A stretch of DNA of 63,549 bases from assembly GCA_013140455.1 (NCBI GenBank), contig JABFSU010000055.1, positions 1 through 63,549 on the forward strand. Reading direction: 5' to 3'. This DNA is from Nitrospira sp. Its GTDB lineage: Bacteria; Nitrospirota; Nitrospiria; Nitrospirales; Nitrospiraceae. The notes under the pieces were generated by a model. The model was not told the DNA's origin. It did no database searches and saw only the letters and a list, made by a program, of their open reading frames with translations. A program made the translations under genes and the position numbers. Within the stretch, counting starts at the first letter, position 1. Every line of letters starts with the position of its first letter. Of this stretch, positions 36,787 to 45,272 are shown piece by piece.

Positions 36787-37392
36787 ATGAAATCACTGAT
36801 GAAGCAATATGACTTAATCAAAGATCTCTTTGCGCAAATCCATGAGGACTGGGATGCGAACCACCGGGACTGGACGCAACCTGGGTTTCGGGCACTTGCT
36901 CTTTACCGAGCGGGGCGCTGGACGTGGGAGCGACGGGAAGGGCCTCTACGATCGATGCTATTGTTTGTGTATCGAATAATGTGGCGCTATGTGAGGAATC
37001 ATTACGGGATAGAGATTCCTCGCACCACTATAATTGGCCGAAGACTTCGAATTGCACACCAGCATGGCATTGTTATTCATCCAAATACGGAAATAGGGGA
37101 TGACTGCATTATCCGCCAGAATGTGACCATTGGGGCTGTGACTTGGGAGAGGTTTAAGGATGGGCCGAAGTTTGGGCATCGGGTTGATATTGGTGCCGGA
37201 GCCGTCATCGTGGGAAAGGTCATGATAGGAGATGGGGCGCGAATAGGCGCAAATTGCGTTGTTATGACGAATGTGCCTGCAAATACAACGGTGTTTTTAG
37301 GGCCTCCTCGAATGATTCAAATGCAAAAGGGGCAAGAAGAGACTGTGTCAAGCGCTGATGTGCCGCAGGTGGGAGGAGTGTCGCGGCTCTAG
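36787..37392 (+). CDS. Serine acetyltransferase-like hexapeptide acyltransferase
   Basis: A 201-residue left-handed beta-helix acyltransferase of the CysE/EpsB type: helical N-terminus (KDLFAQIHEDWDANHRDW), then PRTTIIGRRLRIAHQHGIVI, PNTEIGDDCIIRQNVTIGA and DGARIGANCVVMTNVPAN. The family transfers acetyl from CoA to serine, but many members in polysaccharide loci act on sugars. Being next to the ACP-SDR-ligase set, it could transfer the acyl group that module supplies. AAGTTTAGTTAGG ahead of the ATG gives only a weak ribosome site. Confidence 0.85.
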   Translation: MKSLMKQYDLIKDLFAQIHEDWDANHRDWTQPGFRALALYRAGRWTWERREGPLRSMLLFVYRIMWRYVRNHYGIEIPRTTIIGRRLRIAHQHGIVIHPNTEIGDDCIIRQNVTIGAVTWERFKDGPKFGHRVDIGAGAVIVGKVMIGDGARIGANCVVMTNVPANTTVFLGPPRMIQMQKGQEETVSSADVPQVGGVSRL

Positions 37393-37719
37393 ACTCAGCA
37401 AGCTAGTTCCGTTCGATCCCTCGCTATTTGCGAACGCATCGTGGTGATAGAGACTGAATAGGAGGCTTATTGTATGAGAGCTTCCCTTGGCCGATGATCA
37501 TTCATGTCATTACAATGAATCTGCCCATGCGCGTTTCTGTCGGCTCTGAGTTTGCTGTTGGCGCAAGGTGCGCCGCTCAGCTACACATGCATTTGGTTTG
37601 TGCGAGTTTTGTTTCTGTTCGCGCAGAAATATTGCAGAATGGATGTTGAATGACTAGGGGGCTGCAAGGTGGCTCGAGGAAATGTATTGCCACGGTAAAA
37701 CTCTAACGGAGAGGTTGCG
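37393..37719. other. Gene-free spacer before the acyl carrier module
   Basis: About 330 bases with no recognisable gene. A strong AGGAGG at about 37460 is followed by a seven-codon frame (37474-37497), and a 51-codon frame overlaps it in another phase; neither has support. It probably holds the leader of the ACP operon. Confidence 0.35.
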
Positions 37720-38040
37720 ATGCTTGTGAACAGCGCTATGAGGGATAGGGTCATTAAGGTGATCTATTCAGCCCTCGATGAAATTAATTCGGAAAAGGGT
37801 TCCGAGGGAAAGTTGATTGAATCAGAGGAGACAAGCCTCATGGGACCGGCGTCGAGTTTGGATTCCTTCGAGCTGGTAGGTCTAGTTCTCTCGCTAGAGA
37901 GTAAGATCGCTGAAGAGTTTGGTGTGGCGATCACCTTGGCGGATGAAAAAGCTATGTCTCAGCGCAGTAGCCCGTTTCGAACAGTGGCGACTATGGCGGA
38001 TTACATTATGCATGTGATCGAGGAGTGCAACCGTGGCTAA
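37720..38040 (+). CDS. Acyl carrier protein-like
   Basis: A 106-residue carrier protein. The phosphopantetheine site is the Ser49 of SSLDSFELV (Asp48-Ser49), followed by LVLSLESKIAEEFGVAI, the usual helix II and III pattern. The body is a little longer than a fatty-acid ACP, with an acidic helix between residues 18 and 40. GGAGAGG precedes the ATG. It overlaps the reductase by eight bases and precedes an AMP-dependent ligase, so the three likely act on one carrier-bound acyl chain. Confidence 0.85.
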   Translation: MLVNSAMRDRVIKVIYSALDEINSEKGSEGKLIESEETSLMGPASSLDSFELVGLVLSLESKIAEEFGVAITLADEKAMSQRSSPFRTVATMADYIMHVIEECNRG

Positions 38041-38731
38041 TCAACAGGTCATGGTCATCACGGGCAGTAGAAAAGGAATTGGTCGGTACTTGGTTGAATA
38101 CTACTGCGACCTGGGCTTTCAAGTTATCGGCTGTAGTCGGGAGAATTCTGATTTTGTGAACGCGAAGTACCGTCATTTCTGCCTGGACGTTGCTGACGAA
38201 GCAGAAGTCAAAAAAATGTTTCAGGAAATAGCAAGAAGTGTGGGGCGTGTTGACGTCTTAATCAATAATGCCGGCATTGCTTCCATGAATCATGTCCTGC
38301 TTACCCCTATGACGACCGTCAGGAACATATTCGAGACCAATGTCTTTGGTACGTTTCTGTTTTGTCGCGAAGCTGCAAAGCTCATGCGTAGACACGGGGG
38401 TCGTATTGTGAACTTCGCTACTGTTGCCACCCCTTTGAATTTGGAAGGGGAGGCAGTTTATGCCGCCTCGAAGGCTGCTATTGAAAGCTTTACCCGCATC
38501 TTAGCCAGAGAGCTTGCCCCGTTTAATGTTACGGTTAACGCCGTCGGTCCCACGCCGGTTAAGACAGATCTTATTCGCTCGGTCCCTCAACAGAAAATGG
38601 ATGCATTGTTGGCGAGACAGGCTGTCCGGCGGTTTGGCGAATTTCGCGATATATCGAATGTGATTGATTTTATGATCAAGCCGGAAAGTGATTTTGTTAC
38701 CGGCCAAATTGTGTTTCTTGGTGGAGTGTAA
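38033..38731 (+). CDS. Short-chain dehydrogenase/reductase (FabG-like)
   Basis: A 232-residue classical SDR: cofactor motif TGSRKGIG (residues 10-17), LINNAG, and catalytic YAASK. The residue thirteen before the Tyr, where Ser is expected, is a Thr (NFATVATP), a conservative but unusual exchange. AVGPTPVKTDL is normal. Within this operon it would reduce a 3-ketoacyl-ACP or a related carrier-bound intermediate. The start is GTG at 38033, overlapping the carrier gene, and it abuts the ligase gene. Confidence 0.88.
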   Translation: MANQQVMVITGSRKGIGRYLVEYYCDLGFQVIGCSRENSDFVNAKYRHFCLDVADEAEVKKMFQEIARSVGRVDVLINNAGIASMNHVLLTPMTTVRNIFETNVFGTFLFCREAAKLMRRHGGRIVNFATVATPLNLEGEAVYAASKAAIESFTRILARELAPFNVTVNAVGPTPVKTDLIRSVPQQKMDALLARQAVRRFGEFRDISNVIDFMIKPESDFVTGQIVFLGGV

Positions 38732-40117
38732 ATGTTCATTGGTTTTTTGAAAGACGTATTTCTGGAGAAAGCCGATGCGGTAGCAATAATTTGGCATGGG
38801 CGTCCATATCAGTATGCGTGGTTAAGTAACGCACTGGAATACTGGGTAGGGAGGTTGACGTCTGCAGGCATCTGTTCGGGTGACGTTGTCTTGCTTCAAG
38901 GAGACTTTACTCCGAATTCCGTGGCGGTACTTCTCGCCCTTGTTGAAAAGGGATGTATAGCTGTTCCTTTAAGTGCGGAGCGAGTTCATGAACGGGAAAC
39001 TTTGTCATCGATTGCTATGGCAAACTGGACGATTGCGATCGATGAAGAGGATTCGGTCAGTATCAATCAACGGCAAGCGCAATCAAGCCATGAACTCTAT
39101 GAACTTCTCAGACAGAAGGGGCATCCGGGCATAGTGTTTTTCACATCAGGGTCTACGGGTGTGAGCAAGGGAGTTGTTCACGACTTGGCAAGACTGCTCG
39201 CTAAGTATCACGCCAGGCGGCACGATCTCAGAACGTTAGCATTCTTGTTGTTTGATCACATTGGTGGGTTCGATACCTTGTTATATGTCCTGTCAAATGG
39301 AAGCACATTGGTGGTTCCAGAATTCCGGTTGCCAGGGCCTGTCTGTCAAGCAATCGCACAGCATCAAGTTCAGGTGCTTCCAGTTTCTCCGTCCTTCCTC
39401 AATCTCATGCTCCTTAGCGAAGCTCACGCGGAGTTTGATCTGCGATCACTTCGATATATTACATATGGGGCGGAGGTGATGCCTGCTAGTACATTGAGAA
39501 AATGTGCTGCTGTGTTTCCCGGTGTTACATTGCTACAGAAATACGGAGCAACAGAGATTGGGACCATGCGTTCGAAGTCAGAAAAGCAAGACTCGCTTTG
39601 GGTGAAGATTGGCGGGGAAGGCTATGCGTGGAGAGTCGTAGACGGAATGTTACAGATTAAGTGTGATTCCGCCATGGTGGGATATCTTAACGCGCCGAGC
39701 CCATTCACCTCTGATGGATGGTTTATTACAGGAGATGTGGTCGAGCAAAATGGCGAAAGCCTAAGAATTCTCGGGAGAAAGTCCGACATCATCAATGTTG
39801 GTGGGCAAAAGGTTTATCCGGCAGAGGTTGAAGAGGTCATATGTGAGTTGGACGGGGTAGCCGACGCAACGGTGTACGGAGAGAAGAACCAGTTACTTGG
39901 GAACATCGTGTGCGCAAAGATCAGGCTGGCACGACCAGAACCTGCTGAGCAGTTTTCGCGGAGGCTTAGAGCGCACTGTAAGGGCCGGCTGGATAAGTAT
40001 AAGGTTCCTTTGAGAGTTACTCTGTCAGATGATTTGCAGTTCGACGCGCGGTCGAAGAAGATGCGTCGGAACTTGGCTGAGGGAGCAGGTGTCAAGAACG
40101 CCCAGGGTGCAGTCTGA
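38732..40117 (+). CDS. AMP-dependent acyl-CoA/ACP synthetase-ligase
   Basis: A 461-residue adenylate-forming enzyme, probably loading a carboxylic acid onto the carrier protein two genes upstream. Visible core motifs are TSGSTGVSKG (P-loop, about residues 137-146), YGATEIG, GWFITGDV, and GRKSDIINVGGQKVYPAEVE leading into the C-terminal lid; the late catalytic Lys region is KSKKMRRN or similar. At 461 residues it is shorter than typical acyl-CoA ligases. It starts one base after the reductase stop, implying tight coupling. Confidence 0.88.
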   Translation: MFIGFLKDVFLEKADAVAIIWHGRPYQYAWLSNALEYWVGRLTSAGICSGDVVLLQGDFTPNSVAVLLALVEKGCIAVPLSAERVHERETLSSIAMANWTIAIDEEDSVSINQRQAQSSHELYELLRQKGHPGIVFFTSGSTGVSKGVVHDLARLLAKYHARRHDLRTLAFLLFDHIGGFDTLLYVLSNGSTLVVPEFRLPGPVCQAIAQHQVQVLPVSPSFLNLMLLSEAHAEFDLRSLRYITYGAEVMPASTLRKCAAVFPGVTLLQKYGATEIGTMRSKSEKQDSLWVKIGGEGYAWRVVDGMLQIKCDSAMVGYLNAPSPFTSDGWFITGDVVEQNGESLRILGRKSDIINVGGQKVYPAEVEEVICELDGVADATVYGEKNQLLGNIVCAKIRLARPEPAEQFSRRLRAHCKGRLDKYKVPLRVTLSDDLQFDARSKKMRRNLAEGAGVKNAQGAV

Positions 40118-40437
40118 TGGCTCTCTTCTATGTAATATGTGAGCAGTGGTGAGGACCGAGACTGTCTCGATACATCCGCTTCTTTAAGACTATTCTTTGG
40201 TAGGACGTGCTCTTTCTGAGCGCTGAATATGCACCCGTTTCATCCGGGTAAAACGACAGATCAATTGATTCGACGGGTTGAGGGGCACTCTATTTCGGCC
40301 ATACTGCAAGTGTATGTGACTGTGAAGTCAGGCGCCGTGCGCTCTGCCTATCGGCTTCACCAAGGCCTCAACGCATTGGGTGGCTGTCGACGATGTTTGT
40401 GATGGATAAAGCGTGTCCAGATTAGACCATCGTGAGG
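40118..40437. other. Gene-free or decayed stretch upstream of ACP remnant
   Basis: About 320 bases without a recognisable gene. A 55-60 codon frame starting near 40229 has no known relatives that I can see. By analogy with other loci, an FkbH-like or acyltransferase gene may once have stood here, but I see no residual motif to support that. Confidence 0.3.
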
Positions 40438-40627
40438 TTTGAGCTTCTGAAAAGCATCGTGGCGCGTGTGAAAAATCGGCCGCGCCGTTCCGAGATGGGA
40501 TTCGCTGGCGCACATTAATCTAACGTTCAGCATCGAGCAAGCCTTCGGGGCGAGGTTTAAAGGGGATGAATTAGCGGAGATGAAGAATATCGATGAGCTG
40601 AAAGCGCCTCTCCTCAAAGGGTGGTAA
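40438..40627 (+). pseudogene. Acyl carrier protein remnant
   Basis: In one frame, 40496-40627 reads WDSLAHINLTFSIEQAF, then GARFKGDELAEMKNIDEL, then a TAA stop: clearly the Asp-Ser attachment site and helices II-III of an acyl carrier protein. In another frame just upstream, 40438-40470 reads FELLKSIVARV, an ACP helix I. The two are out of phase and too close together, so a frameshift and a loss of about a dozen codons have destroyed it. No start codon is preserved. It lies downstream of the intact ACP-SDR-ligase set, hinting at a second, older module. Confidence 0.75.
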
Positions 40628-40755
40628 CGAATCGATTTCAGTTGGAGTTTGAATCGAGGACTCGCCGACGGCTGCCCGGTGATCTGGTTGTACGCGTGTG
40701 GAGATGTCTCGTCGGTTATTGTGGTGGAGAAAGCGTCAGTGAAGGGAGTGATATC

Positions 40756-41772
40756 ATGATTCCCCGTGTAACGATAGGCATTCCGATATATAAACGACTG
40801 GAGTTTATCCCTCAAGCTCTGGCGGCTGTTAATGCGCAGGACTACCCTGAGATTGAGTGTATCGTGTCCGACAATGGCATGAATGGGAGCAAGGTTGCCG
40901 ACCTGGTCGCCCGTCACTATCCTCGACCGTACCGATTTCGCCAGAATCCGGAAACGGCGATCGTCAGTGAGCATTTCAATCAGATTGTTCAGGAGGCCAC
41001 AGGCAAGTATTTCATTCTGTTTCAAGACGATGACGACATGAGTCCGAATTTCGTGTCCGACCTTGTTGCGCTTCTTGAGCGGCATCCTTCCGCTGTTGTC
41101 GCCATCTCCAAGCAGGAAGCGGTCGATCCTAGCGGGCGGGTGTTACGCAAATCAGTGGAGGTTGTTCCCGAGATCCTGTCCGGTGAGGACTTTGTCTCTG
41201 CCTGGTGCCAATCCCTGTACAAGTTTGAGACCTTTGCGACGATTCTCTCTCGCACTGAGGAGATAAAGGTATGTGGGGGGTACCCATTCTTCTCGACCGG
41301 AGGCAATGGGATCGACGATGCCTTATTATTGAAGTTGTGTCTGGGCCGGGCTGTGGCGTTGAGCTCAGGCTGTCTATTTCGAAAGTGCACTTATGAGTCA
41401 AGCATGGGATTTTCATGCAGTTACCGGGATCTCGTTCAGGGAAGCCGGCGGTTTTTGACTTTTCTCGATTCCGATTCCGTCCTTCTTCAGTATGCACGCA
41501 GCCACCCAGATCAATATCGTGAGGTAAAACGGCTCCTCGTTAAGATGATCTGGCAGACCAATTTCGACCGATGGAACACGATGTACCGGGAACGGGAATC
41601 GCCCGCCGAATGGGCGCGGTCGGCCTTTACGATGCCGTTCATTCCAGATTATTACCGAGGCGTCATGTCGACACTGGGCTACGCGTTGAAGGCCTCCGCG
41701 TTCGACAAGGCGAAGCGCTTGTTCCCGTGGGCGCATCGCATCTATCGTTCGCTCAAACACACCATGAGCTAA
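40756..41772 (+). CDS. Glycosyltransferase family 2
   Basis: A 338-residue GT-A inverting glycosyltransferase: VTIGIPIYKRLEFIPQAL at the start, ECIVSDNGMNG, and the metal-binding FILFQDDDDMSPNFV (about residue 95). The C-terminal part contains NFDRWNTMYRERESP and a final helical stretch ending in RIYRSLKHTMS. Donor and acceptor are unknown. GGGAG lies upstream of the ATG at 40756; the frame is open further back to 40621 but has no supporting start there. Confidence 0.88.
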   Translation: MIPRVTIGIPIYKRLEFIPQALAAVNAQDYPEIECIVSDNGMNGSKVADLVARHYPRPYRFRQNPETAIVSEHFNQIVQEATGKYFILFQDDDDMSPNFVSDLVALLERHPSAVVAISKQEAVDPSGRVLRKSVEVVPEILSGEDFVSAWCQSLYKFETFATILSRTEEIKVCGGYPFFSTGGNGIDDALLLKLCLGRAVALSSGCLFRKCTYESSMGFSCSYRDLVQGSRRFLTFLDSDSVLLQYARSHPDQYREVKRLLVKMIWQTNFDRWNTMYRERESPAEWARSAFTMPFIPDYYRGVMSTLGYALKASAFDKAKRLFPWAHRIYRSLKHTMS

Positions 41773-41906
41773 GTGCGAGTTCTCGGTCGTTTCGAGTCGG
41801 GATCGGGTGACATCTCGCCGCTTTGGTATTCTGAATATCGGGGTCGGGAATCTGGTTCGGTACGGCATGACCACGATGCCTATGTTCTGAGAGGGGAAGC
41901 TCACGT

Positions 41907-43871
41907 ATGTGCGGTATCATCGGTATAGCTGGGCGCCATGAAGTGGAGTGGATTCGCCGGATGAACGACGCCATTTTTCATCGTGGCCCCGATGATCAGG
42001 GAGTCTATCAGAGCCCCGATCAGCAGGTGTCACTTGCGATGCGGCGTTTAAGTATCCTTGATATCGAAGGGGGCCATCAACCCATGGGCGATCCCAGCGG
42101 GAAAGTCTGGGTCGTCTTCAACGGAGAGATTTTTAACGCACCTGAATTGCGTGAACGGCTCGAGGCGCAAGGCCGGCGCTTTCGAACGAAGAACTCGGAT
42201 ACGGAAGTGTTGCTGCAGTTGTATCTTGAGAAGGGATCGGACCTCCTCAATGATCTCAACGGCATGTTCGCATTCGTCATCCACGATCAACGGAAGAACC
42301 TGTTGTTCGGGGCTCGCGATCGTATGGGGATCAAGCCGCTTTACTACTGGAACCAGGGAGGGCGCTTGGCCATTGCGTCTGAACTGAAATCGCTGTTGCA
42401 GTTGCCATTTGTTTCCCGAGATCCTGATCCGCAGAGCTTGTTTCACTACATGACATTGCTGTATGTGCCGGACCAAGCCTCGATTCTTCAAGGGGTGTTT
42501 CGGGTCCCGCCGGGATACAGCTTTTCTTATGATCTAGACAAGCATACGCTCCGGTTGGAGCAATACTGGCAGCTGCAGTGCGTCCCCATCGAACGCCGCC
42601 GGGAAGAGGAATGGGCTGACGTCCTCCGAGCGGAACTGCGCGCAGCGGTGAAGCGGTGGACGTTGAGTGATGTGCCGATTGCCTGTTCGCTGTCGGGAGG
42701 ATTGGACTCGTCGGCCCTTGTAGGGCTTCTAGTCGAACAGGGATTCGGACATGTGAAGACCTATTCCCTGGGATTCGAAGGAGAGGGTGAGGCTGGTTTC
42801 GATGAGACAGATCTTGCGCGGCAGGTGGCGCGCCGATGGCAGACCGAGCATCACGAAATTATGTTGAAGCCTGAGGTGCTGCTAAATGATTTACTCTCGA
42901 TGGTCTGGTTTCTCGATGAACCCTATGGTGGTGGACTCCCTTCCTGGTATGTCTATCGAGAAATGAGCAAAGACGTCAAAGTTGCGCTCACTGGGACGGG
43001 AGGGGATGAGTTATTCGGGAATTATGGAAAGTTCCGTCCATTTGAAGAAGATTCGGTCTTGGGCGCTGCCGTGTCCTTCCGGCACCGCCATCAAGTCGGG
43101 GCTGATATCGGCGCGAAGTTAGCTTCGTCCTTATCCGGCTTGACCAATTGTTTCCCGGCTTCTTTCCCTTGGCTCGGGAAGGGGCGGTTGCTGTCCAAGC
43201 TGCCCCAATTGCTCGGTGAACCGTTCGGGCGGAACTATTACGCCAATTTCGCCTACCTGTCTGATGAACAAAAGCGGCAGTTCGTATTGGCCCGGAGCGG
43301 GGGTCGGGTGCAGGACACCGCGAGTTACCTCCAGGAGGTGTACGATGCGAGTGGGGCTCCAGATCTTCGCAGCGGTCTGGCTGCCGTCGATTTTCGCACC
43401 CAGCTCGCCGAGGAGTTTCTCTTCATGACGGATCGGTTTTCCATGGCTCACAGTCTGGAGGCGCGTGTTCCGTTTCTCGATCACCAGTTGGTGGAACTCG
43501 TGTTTCAGATTCCTTCGGCGATGAGAACAAAGGCAAACGATCCCAAGTACCTTTTTCGGCGTGCGGTTGCCGACCTTCTGCCCTCTGACATTATGACTGC
43601 ACCTAAACGAGGCTTCGTGATTCCGATTGAACTCTGGTTGCGCCGTGAGTTGCGTCCGCTGACCGAACGGTTACTTGCGCCGAAACGGCTTTCAAAACAA
43701 GGGATTTTTCGGAAAGAATTCTATACCAATTTCGTTCAGCCTCATCTGAACGGGACCGCCAACTATACTTGGCAGGTCTGGGCGGCGGTGATGTATCAGC
43801 TCTGGCACGAGGTGTTTATCGAGCGGTCAAGCACATCGGCGCCGACCTATTCCTGGAAAGACTTGTGTTGA
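41907..43871 (+). CDS. Asparagine synthase-like amidotransferase
   Basis: A 654-residue class II glutamine amidotransferase with an AsnB-type ATP domain. Cys2 (MCGIIGIAG) is the glutaminase nucleophile, and SLSGGLDSSALVGLL (about residues 255-269) is the ATP pyrophosphatase loop. ARVPFLDHQLVELVF and KRGFVIPIELWLRRE are typical of AsnB paralogues in polysaccharide loci, which probably amidate a uronic-acid residue or another carboxylate. With two sugar dehydrogenases in the window, a uronamide modification is plausible. It is followed by a GT4 gene after 19 bases. Confidence 0.88.
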   Translation: MCGIIGIAGRHEVEWIRRMNDAIFHRGPDDQGVYQSPDQQVSLAMRRLSILDIEGGHQPMGDPSGKVWVVFNGEIFNAPELRERLEAQGRRFRTKNSDTEVLLQLYLEKGSDLLNDLNGMFAFVIHDQRKNLLFGARDRMGIKPLYYWNQGGRLAIASELKSLLQLPFVSRDPDPQSLFHYMTLLYVPDQASILQGVFRVPPGYSFSYDLDKHTLRLEQYWQLQCVPIERRREEEWADVLRAELRAAVKRWTLSDVPIACSLSGGLDSSALVGLLVEQGFGHVKTYSLGFEGEGEAGFDETDLARQVARRWQTEHHEIMLKPEVLLNDLLSMVWFLDEPYGGGLPSWYVYREMSKDVKVALTGTGGDELFGNYGKFRPFEEDSVLGAAVSFRHRHQVGADIGAKLASSLSGLTNCFPASFPWLGKGRLLSKLPQLLGEPFGRNYYANFAYLSDEQKRQFVLARSGGRVQDTASYLQEVYDASGAPDLRSGLAAVDFRTQLAEEFLFMTDRFSMAHSLEARVPFLDHQLVELVFQIPSAMRTKANDPKYLFRRAVADLLPSDIMTAPKRGFVIPIELWLRRELRPLTERLLAPKRLSKQGIFRKEFYTNFVQPHLNGTANYTWQVWAAVMYQLWHEVFIERSSTSAPTYSWKDLC

Positions 43872-43890
43872 GGGCAGGGGAGCGGCTTTC

Positions 43891-45147
43891 ATGAAGATCG
43901 TGCATCTCAGCGCGAGCGATATCGGCGGTGGTGCTGCCCTGGCGGCGTATCGCCTGCACAGAGGGTTGCAGCGGGCAGGCCATGACTCGTCCATGCTCGT
44001 CGCCAAGCGGAGTAGTCAGGATTCGTCGGTGCTTGCGTTCTCTCCACCGAACGGCTTAACCGTTCGAATACGGCGCCGCTTTCGTCGCCTGCTGATTGAT
44101 CGCGAGTTTTCCCGGTATCGATTGTCGAGGCCACCAGGTTATGAGCCGTTCAGCGATGATCGAACGCCCTACGGGGAGACCGTTGCGGCGCAATTGCCGC
44201 CTTGTGACGTCGTCAACCTGCACTGGATTGCCGGGTTTGTTGACTACCAGGGTTTGTTTGGCTCTCTGCCAGGACGGACACCGATCGTGTGGCGGCTGGC
44301 TGACATGAATGCTCTCACGGGGGGCTGCCACTATGATGATGATTGTGGCCAACTTGGCAGGGGCTGTGGCATGTGCCCTCAACTGGGCTCAGGCGATCGC
44401 GAGGACCTTTCACGGCAAGTCTGGCTACGAAAACAGAAGGCGTTTGGTGCTCTTGAGCCTAATCAGTTACACATTGTGACTCTATGCCGTTGGATGTCCG
44501 TGGTTGTCCGGGAAAGCCCCATCCTGTCTCGCTTCCCGGTGACTCACATTCCCAACGGGGTGGATCTTGAGGAATTCTCGCCTCGCGATCGTCGTCTGGC
44601 TCGTGAAGTGCTGGGTATCCCGCATGAGGCTCGGGTCGTCATGTTCGTGTCGGATCAGCTTACGAACCGGAGGAAAGGATTCTCGCTCCTGATTGACGCG
44701 CTGGCCGGCATGACGCAATGCCCGAATCTCGTTCTGATGTCGGTCGGTAAAGGGCAACCGCCTTTGGCAGGAGGTATTCCCTGTTTACACTTCGGCCATG
44801 TCAACAATGATCGGTGGCTGTCGTTGATTTATAGCGCAGCGGATGTGTTTGTCATCCCTTCGCTCCAGGACAACTTGCCCAATACTGTACTTGAGTCGAT
44901 GGCCTGCGGAACGCCGGTCATCGGATTTGCCGTGGGTGGAATTTCCGACATGGTGCGCGACGGATTGACCGGGTTGATGGTGCCTCCCCGGGATGTAGGA
45001 GGCTTGCGGACCACCATCTTGGGGCTGCTTGAAAATCCATCGATGCGGGCATCGATGAGTGAACAATCCCGCCGCATTGCCGTGCAGGACTACTCCCGGG
45101 AACTTCAGGTCCGCCGGTATCTAGACCTTTATAAATCTCTCGTCTAA
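43891..45147 (+). CDS. Glycosyltransferase family 4 (WcaC-like, Cys cluster)
   Basis: A 418-residue GT-B retaining glycosyltransferase. The N-terminal domain has SASDIGGGAALAAYRLHRGL, RLADMNALTGGCHYDDDCG and GCGMCPQLGS, a cysteine-rich loop seen in colanic-acid WcaC-type enzymes. The C-terminal donor site has HIPNGVDLEEFSPRD and the E-x7-E region SLQDNLPNTVLESMACG (about residue 330). The sugar is not deducible. An IS3-family element begins about 125 bases downstream. Confidence 0.88.
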   Translation: MKIVHLSASDIGGGAALAAYRLHRGLQRAGHDSSMLVAKRSSQDSSVLAFSPPNGLTVRIRRRFRRLLIDREFSRYRLSRPPGYEPFSDDRTPYGETVAAQLPPCDVVNLHWIAGFVDYQGLFGSLPGRTPIVWRLADMNALTGGCHYDDDCGQLGRGCGMCPQLGSGDREDLSRQVWLRKQKAFGALEPNQLHIVTLCRWMSVVVRESPILSRFPVTHIPNGVDLEEFSPRDRRLAREVLGIPHEARVVMFVSDQLTNRRKGFSLLIDALAGMTQCPNLVLMSVGKGQPPLAGGIPCLHFGHVNNDRWLSLIYSAADVFVIPSLQDNLPNTVLESMACGTPVIGFAVGGISDMVRDGLTGLMVPPRDVGGLRTTILGLLENPSMRASMSEQSRRIAVQDYSRELQVRRYLDLYKSLV

Positions 45148-45272
45148 TTCGGTTTGCCAGATAGCAAGTGGGTATCCAAGCCTCTTGATTGAGTGGAGAC
45201 TGGGAGGCAACAAGGCTAGACCGAGGTTATTTGACTGAAAGTGCCTATCTGGTAAGGAGAGATGATGACAAA

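Noticed and set aside
37474-37497. Seven-codon frame after a perfect AGGAGG, possible leader peptide
   Set aside because: No attenuator-type hairpins or regulatory codons follow, and the spacing could be chance; there is nothing to link it to the ACP operon.
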